Of a stretch of 64,000 nucleotides of DNA, positions 9,899 to 19,125 are shown piece after piece (position 1 is the first letter of the stretch; every line of letters begins with the position of its first letter). The translations under genes and the position numbers were made by a program. Source of the stretch: Polaribacter pectinis (lineage in GTDB: Bacteria; Bacteroidota; Bacteroidia; Flavobacteriales; Flavobacteriaceae). The notes below the pieces were generated by a model, which saw only the letters and a list, made by a program, of their open reading frames with translations, was not told the origin of the DNA and did not search any database. The stretch spans positions 279,501 through 343,500 of the forward strand of contig NZ_CP060695.1 of NCBI RefSeq assembly GCF_014352875.1, given 5' to 3'.

Positions 9899-10459
9899 AT
9901 GCCAAAATATCATATCATACCAGATTCTATAAAAACTGAAGTAGAAACTGCGCTAAATTATTATCCACAGTTAAAAAACATTCATATAGAGTTCAAGTTT
10001 AAAAAAAATATTAAAAAGTCTACAATGCAAGCCAGACCAACTTTTGATAGTTTTTTTAAATCTAACAAGAACAGAAAATTTCTTATTCTAATTAGTGAGA
10101 AATTTAAAATTTCTGACAGAGAGTTTTCAACAAGAGATATTCCTACAGATATTTTTATTGGTTGGATTGGGCACGAATTAGGGCATATTATGGATTACCA
10201 AGATAGAAGTAAATTAAACCTAATTTGGTTTGGGTTAAAGTATTTGTTTTCGGATAATCATATAGTTGAAGCTGAAAGGGCTGCAGATAGTTTTGCAGTA
10301 AAGCATAAAATGGAGCATTATATTTTGAAAACGAAAAATTTTATTTTAGACCACGCAGATATTTCTGAAAATTATAAAAACCGAATAAAAAGATACTATT
10401 TATCTCCGGAAGAAATTATGGTTTTGGTAGAAGAAAGAAATAAGTTGATAAAAGAGTAA
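9899..10459 (+). CDS. Putative zinc metallopeptidase (HExxH)
   Basis: 186 residues without signal peptide or TM helix. The gluzincin motif GHELGHIMDY gives zinc ligands at both histidines and the catalytic Glu; a downstream VEAERAADSFAV supplies a plausible third ligand Glu, the M48-like ExxxD pattern. This arrangement resembles the small M48-type or SprT-like peptidases seen in flavobacteria. Substrate unknown. Divergent from the ResB-CcsA gene and convergent with the DNA-metabolism pair, which ends two bases away. Confidence 0.65.
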   Translation: MPKYHIIPDSIKTEVETALNYYPQLKNIHIEFKFKKNIKKSTMQARPTFDSFFKSNKNRKFLILISEKFKISDREFSTRDIPTDIFIGWIGHELGHIMDYQDRSKLNLIWFGLKYLFSDNHIVEAERAADSFAVKHKMEHYILKTKNFILDHADISENYKNRIKRYYLSPEEIMVLVEERNKLIKE

Positions 10460-10460
10460 T

Positions 10461-11231
10461 TTATGGCTGCTTCTCACTTAAATATTTCCAATAACGTTTT
10501 GGTACATGTCTAATATGCAACTTCATGTTTTTGCGTTCTGTAATATTGGTGCTTTTAAAATAGTTTTGCCATAATTTCTGAAATTCAAATTCTTCATCTG
10601 CAAAAAAGTTGGTATCGGTTTTTGAGAAATCAAAATTCTTTGGAAATTCCATTTGCATCATTTCTAATGTTTCTAAATCGTAGAATAAACCATAGTTTCT
10701 TTTAATATCATAAATAACCCATTTTTGGTCTGCATATCTGCTTTTAAAATGTTTTGAAATTAGTGGTAATACATTAAAATCAGGTTCAATATTTGCAAAA
10801 TAAATATTGTCTTTTGTTAGTTTAAACCTTACAAAAGCTTCCATTCTATGTTTTTCTCTACTTACGTTTTTTGCAATTTGAGAAGTATTTAAAACACTGG
10901 GTTGTGTAAAATCTGTATCAACTTTTTTTGTATTGTTAAATATATATTGAATGTAATTTAACAAGATATTTTCTACACCCAATTGTTCACTTAAAAAAGC
11001 ATAATATATTTTTGTGGAAGAAATAGTGGAAGCTTTTTGTTTTAAACCTTTCCAAACTCTGTCCGCTTTTTTTGTGTCTGTAGCAATAGTTTCATTTTCT
11101 GAAAACAATCCATTTTGAACAACAAATTCATTTTGAATAGTAACATCTGTTAATTTGTATTCGAAAATGTAAAAGACACAACTTAAAAAACCTTCAAAAG
11201 AGCCATCATAAATTAACGTTTTGCCTGTCAT
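10461..11231 (-). CDS. TIGR03915-family probable DNA metabolism protein
   Basis: 256 residues. The N terminus (TLIYDGSFEGFLSCVFYIFE) and the C-terminal block (IRHVPKRYWKYLSE) are hallmarks of the TIGR03915 family, which always accompanies the TIGR03916 radical SAM protein. That partner is immediately upstream with abutting ends. The family may contain a uracil-DNA-glycosylase-like domain, but the reaction is not established. Soluble and cytosolic. Second gene of a two-gene operon. Confidence 0.85.
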   Translation of the reverse strand: MTGKTLIYDGSFEGFLSCVFYIFEYKLTDVTIQNEFVVQNGLFSENETIATDTKKADRVWKGLKQKASTISSTKIYYAFLSEQLGVENILLNYIQYIFNNTKKVDTDFTQPSVLNTSQIAKNVSREKHRMEAFVRFKLTKDNIYFANIEPDFNVLPLISKHFKSRYADQKWVIYDIKRNYGLFYDLETLEMMQMEFPKNFDFSKTDTNFFADEEFEFQKLWQNYFKSTNITERKNMKLHIRHVPKRYWKYLSEKQP

Positions 11232-12494
11232 TTAAGAAAACAAATTTAATTGAGGACTTAATAATTTATCATATTTACTATTTGAATTCTTCAAAATAGT
11301 TGCTTTTAATTTTTCTGCGGTTAAATCTCTTCTTTCAAACAAATTACTATCGCAAACTAAAAAGTATTGCGCTCTGTTAAATGCGATGCCTATTTTCTTT
11401 AAATGATCCCAATTTAATCTTCTAAATCTTCTTGCCATTAAAATTTTGTTGACAGATTTCATACCAACTCCTGGTATTCTTGCCAACATTCTTTTATCGG
11501 CTTTATTTACATCTACAGGAAATTCGTGCAAGTTTCTTAATGCCCAACTCAATTTTGGGTCGATATCTAAATCTAAATTTTGATGATTTAAGTTTACAAT
11601 TTCATTGGTTTGAAAACCATAAAAACGCGTTAACCAATCAGATTGATACAATCTGTTTTCACGTAACATTGGCACTTCTGTTCCAATTTTTGGTAATCTG
11701 TCATCTAAACTAATAGGGACATAACCAGAATAATAAACTCTTTTTAAGTTGTAGCTTTTATAATAATGTTCCGCGGTTTTTAAAATCTGAAAATCATTTT
11801 CTCCACTTGCGCCAACAATCATTTGTGTGCTTTGTCCTGCTGGAGCATATTTTGGTGTACTTTTAATAATTTTCTTTTCAGATTTATATTGAATGATTTC
11901 ATTTTTTACTTTTTCCATTGGTTTAATAAAATCTTCAAAATTCTTGTCTGGAGCCAATAATTTTAATCCAGATTTAGTTGGAATTTCTATATTTACACTT
12001 AAACGATCTGCATACAAACCTGCTTCTCTCATTAATTCATCTGAAGCACCTGGAATGGATTTTAAATGAATGTATCCATTGAAATTTTCTTCCAGTCTTA
12101 ATTTTTTTGCTACAGCAACTAGACGTTCCATTGTATAATCTGCACTTTTAAAAATACCAGAACTTAAAAATAAGCCTTCAATATAATTTCTTCTGTAAAA
12201 ATTAATCGTTAAATCTACTACTTCTTGCACTTTAAAAGCAGCACGTTTTACATCGTTACTTTTTCTGGTAACACAATAGGCACAATCGAAAATACAATGA
12301 TTTGTCAATAATATTTTTAGCAAAGAAACGCATCTTCCATCTTCTGTATAAGAATGGCAAATTCCCATTCCTGTTGCGTCTCCTAAACCTTTGTTTGTGT
12401 TTGCTCTTTTGCTTCCGCTGGAAGAACAAGAAACGTCGTATTTAGCAGCGTCTGCAAGAATTTTAAGCTTTTCTAAAGTTCTGTCGAAAGACAT
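11232..12494 (-). CDS. Putative DNA modification/repair radical SAM protein (TIGR03916)
   Basis: 420 residues. Radical SAM cluster motif CIFDCAYC (CxxxCxxC), with an extra early Cys-rich stretch. A C-terminal helix-hairpin-helix (DKRMLARIPGVGMKSVNKIL) is typical of non-specific DNA binding. The combination suggests radical chemistry on DNA, in the manner of spore photoproduct lyase but in a non-sporulating organism. First gene of an operon with the TIGR03915 partner (no gap). The family is defined; its substrate is not. Confidence 0.88.
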   Translation of the reverse strand: MSFDRTLEKLKILADAAKYDVSCSSSGSKRANTNKGLGDATGMGICHSYTEDGRCVSLLKILLTNHCIFDCAYCVTRKSNDVKRAAFKVQEVVDLTINFYRRNYIEGLFLSSGIFKSADYTMERLVAVAKKLRLEENFNGYIHLKSIPGASDELMREAGLYADRLSVNIEIPTKSGLKLLAPDKNFEDFIKPMEKVKNEIIQYKSEKKIIKSTPKYAPAGQSTQMIVGASGENDFQILKTAEHYYKSYNLKRVYYSGYVPISLDDRLPKIGTEVPMLRENRLYQSDWLTRFYGFQTNEIVNLNHQNLDLDIDPKLSWALRNLHEFPVDVNKADKRMLARIPGVGMKSVNKILMARRFRRLNWDHLKKIGIAFNRAQYFLVCDSNLFERRDLTAEKLKATILKNSNSKYDKLLSPQLNLFS

Positions 12495-12606
12495 AAATTA
12501 TTGATATATTGAGTTTTATATTAGAGAATTTTTCCGAAGAAAAAGTAGTGTAAGTTACGAAATAATTAAAGTGATTTTAGACTGAAAAAGAACATTTAAC
12601 ATAATT

Positions 12607-12653
12607 AAAAAACAACTATTTTTAAATTTAAAATAGCTGCTTTTAAGAGTTTG
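12607..12653 (-). terminator. Possible terminator downstream of the GH3-like gene
   Basis: Imperfect 10-bp stem CAACTATTTT / AAAATAGCTG (one G-U wobble in minus-strand RNA) with A/T runs on both sides. It lies about 110 nt past the GH3-like stop and beyond the dispersed repeat. Confidence 0.4.
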
Positions 12654-12742
12654 AGTGAGCGCGTTAGGGATTGAAGCATTTGTTTGAGCTCTTTTTTCTT
12701 TTTCAGAAAAAAAGCGAGTGCGAAAAGCCCGTTAAAACGCCT
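12654..12742. repeat. Flavobacterial dispersed intergenic repeat (candidate)
   Basis: Intergenic block unlike the flanking AT-rich DNA. It runs from about GAGTGAGCGCGTTAGGGATT to AGCCCGTTAAAACGCC, with a central T-rich/A-rich hairpin (CTTTTTC / GAAAAAAA). The layout of flanking GCGTT...AACGC blocks, a GGGATTGAAGC segment and a hairpin is of a kind I associate with repeats scattered through Flavobacteriaceae genomes. Only one copy is visible here, so repetition elsewhere is inference. Confidence 0.5.
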
Positions 12743-12765
12743 AAATAAAAATATTTAAAATGAAA

Positions 12766-14286
12766 TTAATCATTTACGAATTTTTCCCATTCTGCGAATT
12801 TATCTTCTTTCATAACACGTTCCATTTTTACTTGTCCGCCTTTTTTCTTGTTGCTGTCATTCCAATCATGAAATTTTTCGACAGGAATTACTTGCACTTT
12901 TACACCTTTTAAAGCTTTACTTCTGGCAACTTTGTAGTTTTTATTAGCATCTTTTAAGAAATTGTCTAAAGTTTCTACAATTTTGGCATTATCTGCATCC
13001 ATTTCTGAACCTAAATACCAAGAGTGATAAAATTCGCCATCTTCGAAACGTTTGGCACAAATAGTATATTCTGTAATTTTTGTAGAAAATTCTTCCTCTA
13101 AATTTTTAATTGCATCGTCCATTTTGTTAACGGATAATTGCGAACCAACTGTATTTAAAAAGAATTTTGTACGTCCTGTAATTTTAATTTCAGCTCTTTC
13201 AATATCAGTAAAAGCAATGGTATCACCAATTAAATAACGCCAAGCACCAGAAACTGTGCTAATAATTAAAATATAATCTTTGTCTAATTCCACCTCATTT
13301 AAAGTGAATGAAGGCGCGTTTTGTTTTAGAGAACCATCTGCATTTATGTAATCTGGATTCATAGGAACAAACTCGAAATAAATTCCGTTTTCTGTATTTA
13401 ATTGCATGGAATTTGTTTCTGGTCTTACTTGCGTGGCAATATATCCTTCAGAAGCCAAATAAGTGTCTATAACAGTTACAGGTTTCCCTAAAAGCGCGTT
13501 GAAACTTTTTTCATACGGCCCAAAAGCTACGCCACCAGAAGTATAGACTTGTAAATTTGGCCAAATTTCATGAATGTTTTTTAAATTATGATGCTCAATA
13601 ACTTTCTGCATCATTAATTCTATCCAAGCAGGAATTCCGCTTAATGCACCAATATCCCAACTTTTAGCATTTTCTGCAATGTGTTGCACGCGTTCGTCCC
13701 AATCTTCAATTTTTGCAATTTCTTCTCCTGGCTTGTAGTATCCTTTAAACCAAAACGGAATATTACTTGCGCTAATTCCGCTAATTTCTCCTTCTAAATG
13801 GTCGTCTTTTTCTTGTAGATCTGTAGAGCTACCCAACATCATAATATCTTTTTCGAAGAAATCTGCTGGTAAATCGAAATTGTGTAATGATGTAACTTGT
13901 TTAATTCCAGAGCTTTTAATGGCTGAAATCATATCGTCTGTAACAGGAATTCTTTTGCTTGTTTTACCAGTAGTCCCTGAACTTAAGGCAAAATAAGACG
14001 GATTTCCTGGCCAAGTAACATCTTCTTCATTTTCATGAATTTTGTACCACCATTTTTCATTTAAAGAATTGTAATCGAAATAAGGAACTGCATCTGCAAA
14101 TGTTTTTTCTATATTTTCTGATGATAAAACTTCTTCAAATTTATAAGCTTCTCCAAATTGAGTATTCTTTGATTTTTCTAAAAGATTTTTTAGAACTTTT
14201 TGTTGTGCTTCTATATGATTTGTGTCAGATTTAAGTGTGTCTGTTAAATCTATAATCCCTTTTATTATGTTTCCTAAAATTGCCAT
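12766..14286 (-). CDS. GH3-like acyl-adenylate-forming enzyme
   Basis: 506 residues, full length for the bacterial GH3 group of the ANL superfamily. The ATP-binding loop SSGTTGKTSKRIP and the later adenylation-core motifs (YTSGGVAFGPYE, LASEGYIATQ) are present. Plant GH3 proteins conjugate amino acids to acyl acids such as auxin and jasmonate. The bacterial members are mostly uncharacterised, but acyl-adenylate formation is likely. No signal peptide. Single-gene unit. Confidence 0.85.
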   Translation of the reverse strand: MAILGNIIKGIIDLTDTLKSDTNHIEAQQKVLKNLLEKSKNTQFGEAYKFEEVLSSENIEKTFADAVPYFDYNSLNEKWWYKIHENEEDVTWPGNPSYFALSSGTTGKTSKRIPVTDDMISAIKSSGIKQVTSLHNFDLPADFFEKDIMMLGSSTDLQEKDDHLEGEISGISASNIPFWFKGYYKPGEEIAKIEDWDERVQHIAENAKSWDIGALSGIPAWIELMMQKVIEHHNLKNIHEIWPNLQVYTSGGVAFGPYEKSFNALLGKPVTVIDTYLASEGYIATQVRPETNSMQLNTENGIYFEFVPMNPDYINADGSLKQNAPSFTLNEVELDKDYILIISTVSGAWRYLIGDTIAFTDIERAEIKITGRTKFFLNTVGSQLSVNKMDDAIKNLEEEFSTKITEYTICAKRFEDGEFYHSWYLGSEMDADNAKIVETLDNFLKDANKNYKVARSKALKGVKVQVIPVEKFHDWNDSNKKKGGQVKMERVMKEDKFAEWEKFVND

Positions 14287-14473
14287 TGGTTGTAATTTTT
14301 TACAAAGATGAATTATTCTGCAAGTAAAATTGAACTCATTAGAAATAAAAATTAATTCAATTCGATTTTATTATTCGGGTTTGTAATTATATGAGTTAAC
14401 TTAACTATGGATTGTAATAAACTAAATCTGTAATATTTTGTTATTTTGAATTGAATAAGAAAACTAAACTATT

Positions 14474-14800
14474 ATGGAAAATGCAAAAAACGAGTTAGAA
14501 TTAATAAAAAAATATGAAGAAAAAGGATATACTGAAAGCTATAGAGTGATAGATTCTAAATTGATAGCCAACAATGAAAAGACAAAATACACACAAAAAG
14601 ATGTGAAAATTGTTGCGGAACACAGATTTGAAGGAATGAGCAATCCTTCTGATATGTCGATTTTATATGTAATAGAAACCATAGACACAAAAGGAACTTT
14701 AGTAGCAGCTTATGGCGCAACTGCAGATTTAGAAACGGCAGAATTTTTTAAGGAAATTCCTGAAGAAAATGTTTCTAAAGATGAGAATATTTTTATGTAA
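14474..14800 (+). CDS. Small conserved protein of unknown function
   Basis: 108 residues, acidic, soluble. The pattern EEKGYTESYRVID, then HRFEGMSNPSDMSILYVIET, then GTLVAAYGA, matches a small Bacteroidetes family often labelled phosphoribosylpyrophosphate synthetase by automatic pipelines, although it has no PRPP-synthase motifs. I would not transfer that name. Divergent from the GH3-like gene across a 187-bp intergenic region. Confidence 0.6.
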   Translation: MENAKNELELIKKYEEKGYTESYRVIDSKLIANNEKTKYTQKDVKIVAEHRFEGMSNPSDMSILYVIETIDTKGTLVAAYGATADLETAEFFKEIPEENVSKDENIFM

Positions 14801-14870
14801 ACCTTTCATAAATATTTGTTTATAATTTGATTTGTTTGACTTATAATCTAAAGTAACACAAACCAAATCA

Positions 14871-16613
14871 TTATATTATTAAGCGAACTCCTCCTAATTC
14901 TTCTACCTTAAATTGAAAATCGTTACCAGGAGAAGCCATAAACATAAAGTTAACAGGAATGTTCCATTTTTTTGATAACTTTTTTATCAAATTTGGACTA
15001 AAACTATCTTCTAATTCAATAAAATCAATTTTTATTTTAGGATATTCTCTATCTAAAACTTTTAAATCAGATTTTAAGCGAGAAGAGGCTTTTTTACCAT
15101 CCTCGAGTGTTGCTACAATCTTTAGTTTTTTCGTGTTTTCATTTTTTCTAATGTATAACATTACATTATTAAGGGTTTCAATGTTTTCATCTCTAGTGAA
15201 ATAGACAAATTCTTGCGAGTTTATCTTATCAATTTGTCTCAACACTTCATCATTGGTTTTTTTCAAAAAATTATCAAATGGTGATAAAACATATTTTATT
15301 ATTTGTAAAAAAACTTTAAGAATTAATGTTCTATTTAGCATAATTCCCACAACCAAAATTGATGGTATAAAATAATCAAAAAATACAAGTAAATAGGGCG
15401 GGTTTAAAATAATATTTCCAATAATTGCAACTACTATCGCTATAATTGCAATTATTAAAAGTGGCCAAGATGATTTCTCTGGTCTTGCTAATTTTTCTCG
15501 TTTTACTTTTAATAGAATATTTCCTATTCCAAATAAAACCATAACAGACAAAAAAGCAATAGTATAAACACCAGCCAAAGCACTTAACTCTCCATTTGTA
15601 ATTAATAAAATAGAAATACATAATAAAAAGAAACCGATAGAAATTCTATAAGAACTACCTCTTTTATTTTTCTTCAATAAAAAAGGAGGCAATACTCTAT
15701 CTAAAGACATTCTTTCAACTAATCCATTTACACCTATAAATGAGGTAAGAACTGCACCACTTAAAACAAGGGCAGCGTCTATTGATATTAAAACAGATAG
15801 CCAAGAACCTCCTGATAAATTTCCCATATAGGATAAAAGCGCTTCTTGATTTTGATTAATTTCTGGAATAGGTATTACTGATAAAGCTAAAAAAGCCATT
15901 AATGGATTAAAAACAGTGACAACTATCCACATATTTCGAAGTGTTTTGGGAAAAACTCCCTTTTTTTGTTCTTCGATAAAGTTTGCTGAACTTTCAAACC
16001 CACTTATACCTAACATTGCTGCTGAAAACCCAAAAAATAATGCTATTGAAACACTTCCTCCTTTTACAGGAAGATTAGAATTGGTTGTAAATACGTCAAA
16101 ACCATTGTTAAAGAGATAAATGCAAGTAAATAATGATAAAATAATTAGTGAAACTATGTGAAAAATAAAGATGAAAATTGCAACTTTAGAAGATTCTCCT
16201 ATTCCAATTATTGCTAATCCCATAAATAATGCAAGCAGGATTATTGTAGACAAAATAATTGGTAAATTATCGAATAAAATATGAGCATAATGCATTGCTT
16301 CGTTTGCAGAAATTACTGCTGTAGCCATATAAGAAAGTAAAGTTAATGTAGCTGCCAAAGACGCCATCGATTTACTTGTAGTGTTCAATAAAGCATTATA
16401 AGCTCCACCATTCATTGGTAATGCTCCAACTACTTCACCATATATTTTTCGAAATAAAAAAAGAACAGCTCCAACTATTAGAAGAGCTATCCAAGCATAT
16501 TGTCCAGAATATACAATAGCAAGTGCAGAAACATATAAGCAGGAAGAACTTATATCATTACCAGAAATAGCAGTTGCAGCAAGTTGGCTTAATTTTTTTT
16601 TATTTGCAGACAT
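14871..16613 (-). CDS. APC-family amino acid/polyamine permease with cytosolic C-terminal domain
   Basis: 580 residues. Twelve or so hydrophobic segments fill residues ~10-440, starting with the APC signature region (AATAISGNDISSSCLYVSA, MNGGAYNALL). Residues ~440-580 form a soluble domain (YFTRDENIETLNNVMLYIRK, ending VEELGGVRLII) that resembles a universal-stress-protein-like regulatory tail. Substrate cannot be assigned from sequence. Single gene, not tightly linked to the mutase genes. Confidence 0.8.
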   Translation of the reverse strand: MSANKKKLSQLAATAISGNDISSSCLYVSALAIVYSGQYAWIALLIVGAVLFLFRKIYGEVVGALPMNGGAYNALLNTTSKSMASLAATLTLLSYMATAVISANEAMHYAHILFDNLPIILSTIILLALFMGLAIIGIGESSKVAIFIFIFHIVSLIILSLFTCIYLFNNGFDVFTTNSNLPVKGGSVSIALFFGFSAAMLGISGFESSANFIEEQKKGVFPKTLRNMWIVVTVFNPLMAFLALSVIPIPEINQNQEALLSYMGNLSGGSWLSVLISIDAALVLSGAVLTSFIGVNGLVERMSLDRVLPPFLLKKNKRGSSYRISIGFFLLCISILLITNGELSALAGVYTIAFLSVMVLFGIGNILLKVKREKLARPEKSSWPLLIIAIIAIVVAIIGNIILNPPYLLVFFDYFIPSILVVGIMLNRTLILKVFLQIIKYVLSPFDNFLKKTNDEVLRQIDKINSQEFVYFTRDENIETLNNVMLYIRKNENTKKLKIVATLEDGKKASSRLKSDLKVLDREYPKIKIDFIELEDSFSPNLIKKLSKKWNIPVNFMFMASPGNDFQFKVEELGGVRLII

Positions 16614-16723
16614 AGTTTATTTTGAAACTTTTTTTAAAAATTGAACTAAAACTTAATGCTGATTGGTTTCATTTTAATAATTATTTTATATAAATTTTTT
16701 GTTAAGTTTAGAAACAAACCAAA

Positions 16724-18787
16724 CTATTCAACAATACTATCAATTAAAATAGTTAACATATCAATTGCAGCTTGGGCAATTTTTGTTCCTGGGCCAAAAA
16801 CACCTACAGCTCCAGCATCAAATAAAAATTGATAATCTTGTGCAGGTATAACGCCACCAACAATTACCATAATATCTTCTCGTCCGTATTTTTTTAATTC
16901 TGCAATAACTTGTGGTACTAATGTTTTGTGTCCAGCAGCAAGAGAAGAAATTCCTAAAATATGAACATCATTTTCTACAGCTTGTTTTGTTGCTTCAATG
17001 GGAGTTTGAAAAAGTGGACCAATGTCTACATCGAAACCTAAATCTGCATAACCAGTTGCCACAACTTTTGCACCTCTGTCATGACCATCTTGCCCTAATT
17101 TGGCAATCATAATTCTTGGGCGCCTTCCTTCTAATTCAGCAAATTTATCTGCTAAATCTTTTGCTTTTTTAAAGAGTTTATCTTCTTTTATTTCTTTACT
17201 ATACACGCCAGAAATTGTTTTATGTACTGCTTTGTGTCTACCGAAAGCTGCTTCTAAAGCATCTGATATTTCACCTAAAGTAGCTCTGTTTCTTGCTGCT
17301 TTTACAGCCAAATCTAATAAGTTTTCTTCTCCAGTTTTTGCAGCTTTTGTTAATGCTTCTAAAGATATATTTACTGCTGATGTATTTCTCTCTGCTTTTA
17401 ATTTATCTAATCTGTCTATTTGAGATTTTCGAACAGCTTCATTATCAACATCTAAAATATGTAAAGGATCTTCTTTTTCTAATTGATATTTATTTACACC
17501 AACAATTACATCTTGTCCGCTATCAATTTTTGCTTGTTTTTTTGCAGCAGCTTCCTCAATTCTCATTTTCGGAATTCCTTTTTCAATGGCTTTAGTCATG
17601 CCACCTAATTCTGCAACTTCCTCCATTAATTTCCAAGCTTTATTGGCTATTTTTTCTGTCAATTCTTCAACATAATAACTTCCAGCCCAGGGATCTACAG
17701 TTTTTGTGATGTGCGTTTCTTCTTGTAAATAAATTTGTGTATTTCTTGCAATTCTTGCTGAAAAATCTGTTGGCAAAGCAATTGCTTCATCTAATGCGTT
17801 TGTATGTAAACTTTGTGTTCCACCAAAAACAGCAGCCATTGCTTCAATTGTAGTTCTGGCAACATTATTAAACGGGTCTTGTTCTGTTAGAGACCAACCA
17901 CTTGTTTGGCAATGTGTTCTTAATGCTAAAGATTTTGGGTTTTTTGGGTTGAATTGTTTCACAATTTTTGCCCACAACATTCTTGCTGCTCTTAATTTTG
18001 CAATTTCAGTAAAATGATCCATTCCAATTGCCCAAAAAAATGATAATCTTGGTGCAAAAGAATCGATGTCCATTCCTGCGTCAATTCCTTTTTTAATATA
18101 CTCTAAACCATCTGCAAGTGTATATGCTAATTCAATTTCTGCTGTTGCACCAGCTTCTTGCATGTGATAACCAGAAATAGAAATAGAATTGAATTTTGGC
18201 ATTTTATTACTGGTATATTTAAAAATATCCGCAATAATTTTCATGGATGGAGCAGGAGGATAGATGTACGTATTTCGCACCATAAACTCTTTTAAAATAT
18301 CATTTTGTATAGTTCCAGAAAGTTGTTCTACAGAAACTCCTTGTTCTTCAGCAGCAACAATATAAAATGCTAAAATGGGTAAAACTGCACCATTCATTGT
18401 CATAGAAACGGACATTTTATCCAATGGAATTTGGTCGAATAAAACCTTCATGTCTTCCACAGAATCTATGGCAACACCAGCTTTACCAACATCTCCTTGC
18501 ACACGTTCATGATCTGAATCGTAACCTCTGTGTGTTGCTAAATCAAAAGCAACGGATAAGCCTTTTTGTCCTGCCTCTAAATTTCTCCTGTAAAAAGCAT
18601 TACTTTCTTCAGCTGTAGAAAAACCTGCATATTGTCTGATTGTCCAAGGTCTTCTAACATACATTGTAGAATATGGTCCACGTAAATTTGGAGCAATTCC
18701 TGCAATAAAATTCTCGTGTGAAAATTCTTGTTTTGAATTAGAATTACTTTCTATTAATTTTATATGTTGAACCTCTTTTCTACTCAT
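16724..18787 (-). CDS. scpA: Methylmalonyl-CoA mutase, large (catalytic) subunit
   Basis: Interconverts succinyl-CoA and (R)-methylmalonyl-CoA using adenosylcobalamin. The catalytic TIM-barrel occupies residues ~25-540 (start: [21 protein letters not shown]). The cobalamin domain carries the base-off motif D567-G-H569-D-R-G572, followed by the GIS and VGGVIPAQD blocks. At 687 aa it is slightly shorter than the usual ~710-730. The start overlaps the stop of a small membrane-protein gene by 8 bp, placing it last in the udk-divIC-mutA operon. Confidence 0.96.
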   Translation of the reverse strand: MSRKEVQHIKLIESNSNSKQEFSHENFIAGIAPNLRGPYSTMYVRRPWTIRQYAGFSTAEESNAFYRRNLEAGQKGLSVAFDLATHRGYDSDHERVQGDVGKAGVAIDSVEDMKVLFDQIPLDKMSVSMTMNGAVLPILAFYIVAAEEQGVSVEQLSGTIQNDILKEFMVRNTYIYPPAPSMKIIADIFKYTSNKMPKFNSISISGYHMQEAGATAEIELAYTLADGLEYIKKGIDAGMDIDSFAPRLSFFWAIGMDHFTEIAKLRAARMLWAKIVKQFNPKNPKSLALRTHCQTSGWSLTEQDPFNNVARTTIEAMAAVFGGTQSLHTNALDEAIALPTDFSARIARNTQIYLQEETHITKTVDPWAGSYYVEELTEKIANKAWKLMEEVAELGGMTKAIEKGIPKMRIEEAAAKKQAKIDSGQDVIVGVNKYQLEKEDPLHILDVDNEAVRKSQIDRLDKLKAERNTSAVNISLEALTKAAKTGEENLLDLAVKAARNRATLGEISDALEAAFGRHKAVHKTISGVYSKEIKEDKLFKKAKDLADKFAELEGRRPRIMIAKLGQDGHDRGAKVVATGYADLGFDVDIGPLFQTPIEATKQAVENDVHILGISSLAAGHKTLVPQVIAELKKYGREDIMVIVGGVIPAQDYQFLFDAGAVGVFGPGTKIAQAAIDMLTILIDSIVE

Positions 18788-19115
18788 TTGTATCTTTAGT
18801 ATCTAACTTCATCAATTTGTATAATTTCGAACTAATTACTTTTATTTCTTTATCTTTTTTATTGATGGTAAGATGATTTCTATAAATAAAGAATAAGCAA
18901 AACAACCCTAAAATAATTATTCCTGTGATGAAAAAATCTACGCTGTTGCCAAAAAAGTTGTAAAACTTATCTTCTAAAAAATAAAATGATAGAAAGGTAA
19001 ATAAGATAAAACCAATAATATAAGTTGGTTGTTTCTTTTTTATGGCTTCTATATCATCTTTTAGTTGCCTTTGCTTATTTTGTTGTCTAACAATTTCCTG
19101 ACTTTTGCTATCCAT
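18780..19115 (-). CDS. Small two-TM protein inserted between the mutase subunit genes
   Basis: 111 residues: a charged helix ([22 protein letters not shown]), then two hydrophobic segments at about 32-48 and 62-80 ([33 protein letters not shown]), then a basic tail. No family recognised. It overlaps the large mutase subunit by 8 bp and follows the small subunit by 10 bp, so it is co-expressed with both. A membrane role in propionate metabolism is only a guess. Confidence 0.7.
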   Translation of the reverse strand: MDSKSQEIVRQQNKQRQLKDDIEAIKKKQPTYIIGFILFTFLSFYFLEDKFYNFFGNSVDFFITGIIILGLFCLFFIYRNHLTINKKDKEIKVISSKLYKLMKLDTKDTNE

Positions 19116-19125
19116 AATTTTTCTT

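Noticed and set aside
14474..14800. Phosphoribosylpyrophosphate synthetase
   Set aside because: 108 aa without any PRPP-synthase motif; the name is a common automatic mislabel of this small family.
14826..14872. TTTGATTTGTTTG / CAAACCAAATCA inverted repeat between convergent genes as a terminator
   Set aside because: Imperfect stem, very long loop and no T run; not convincing.
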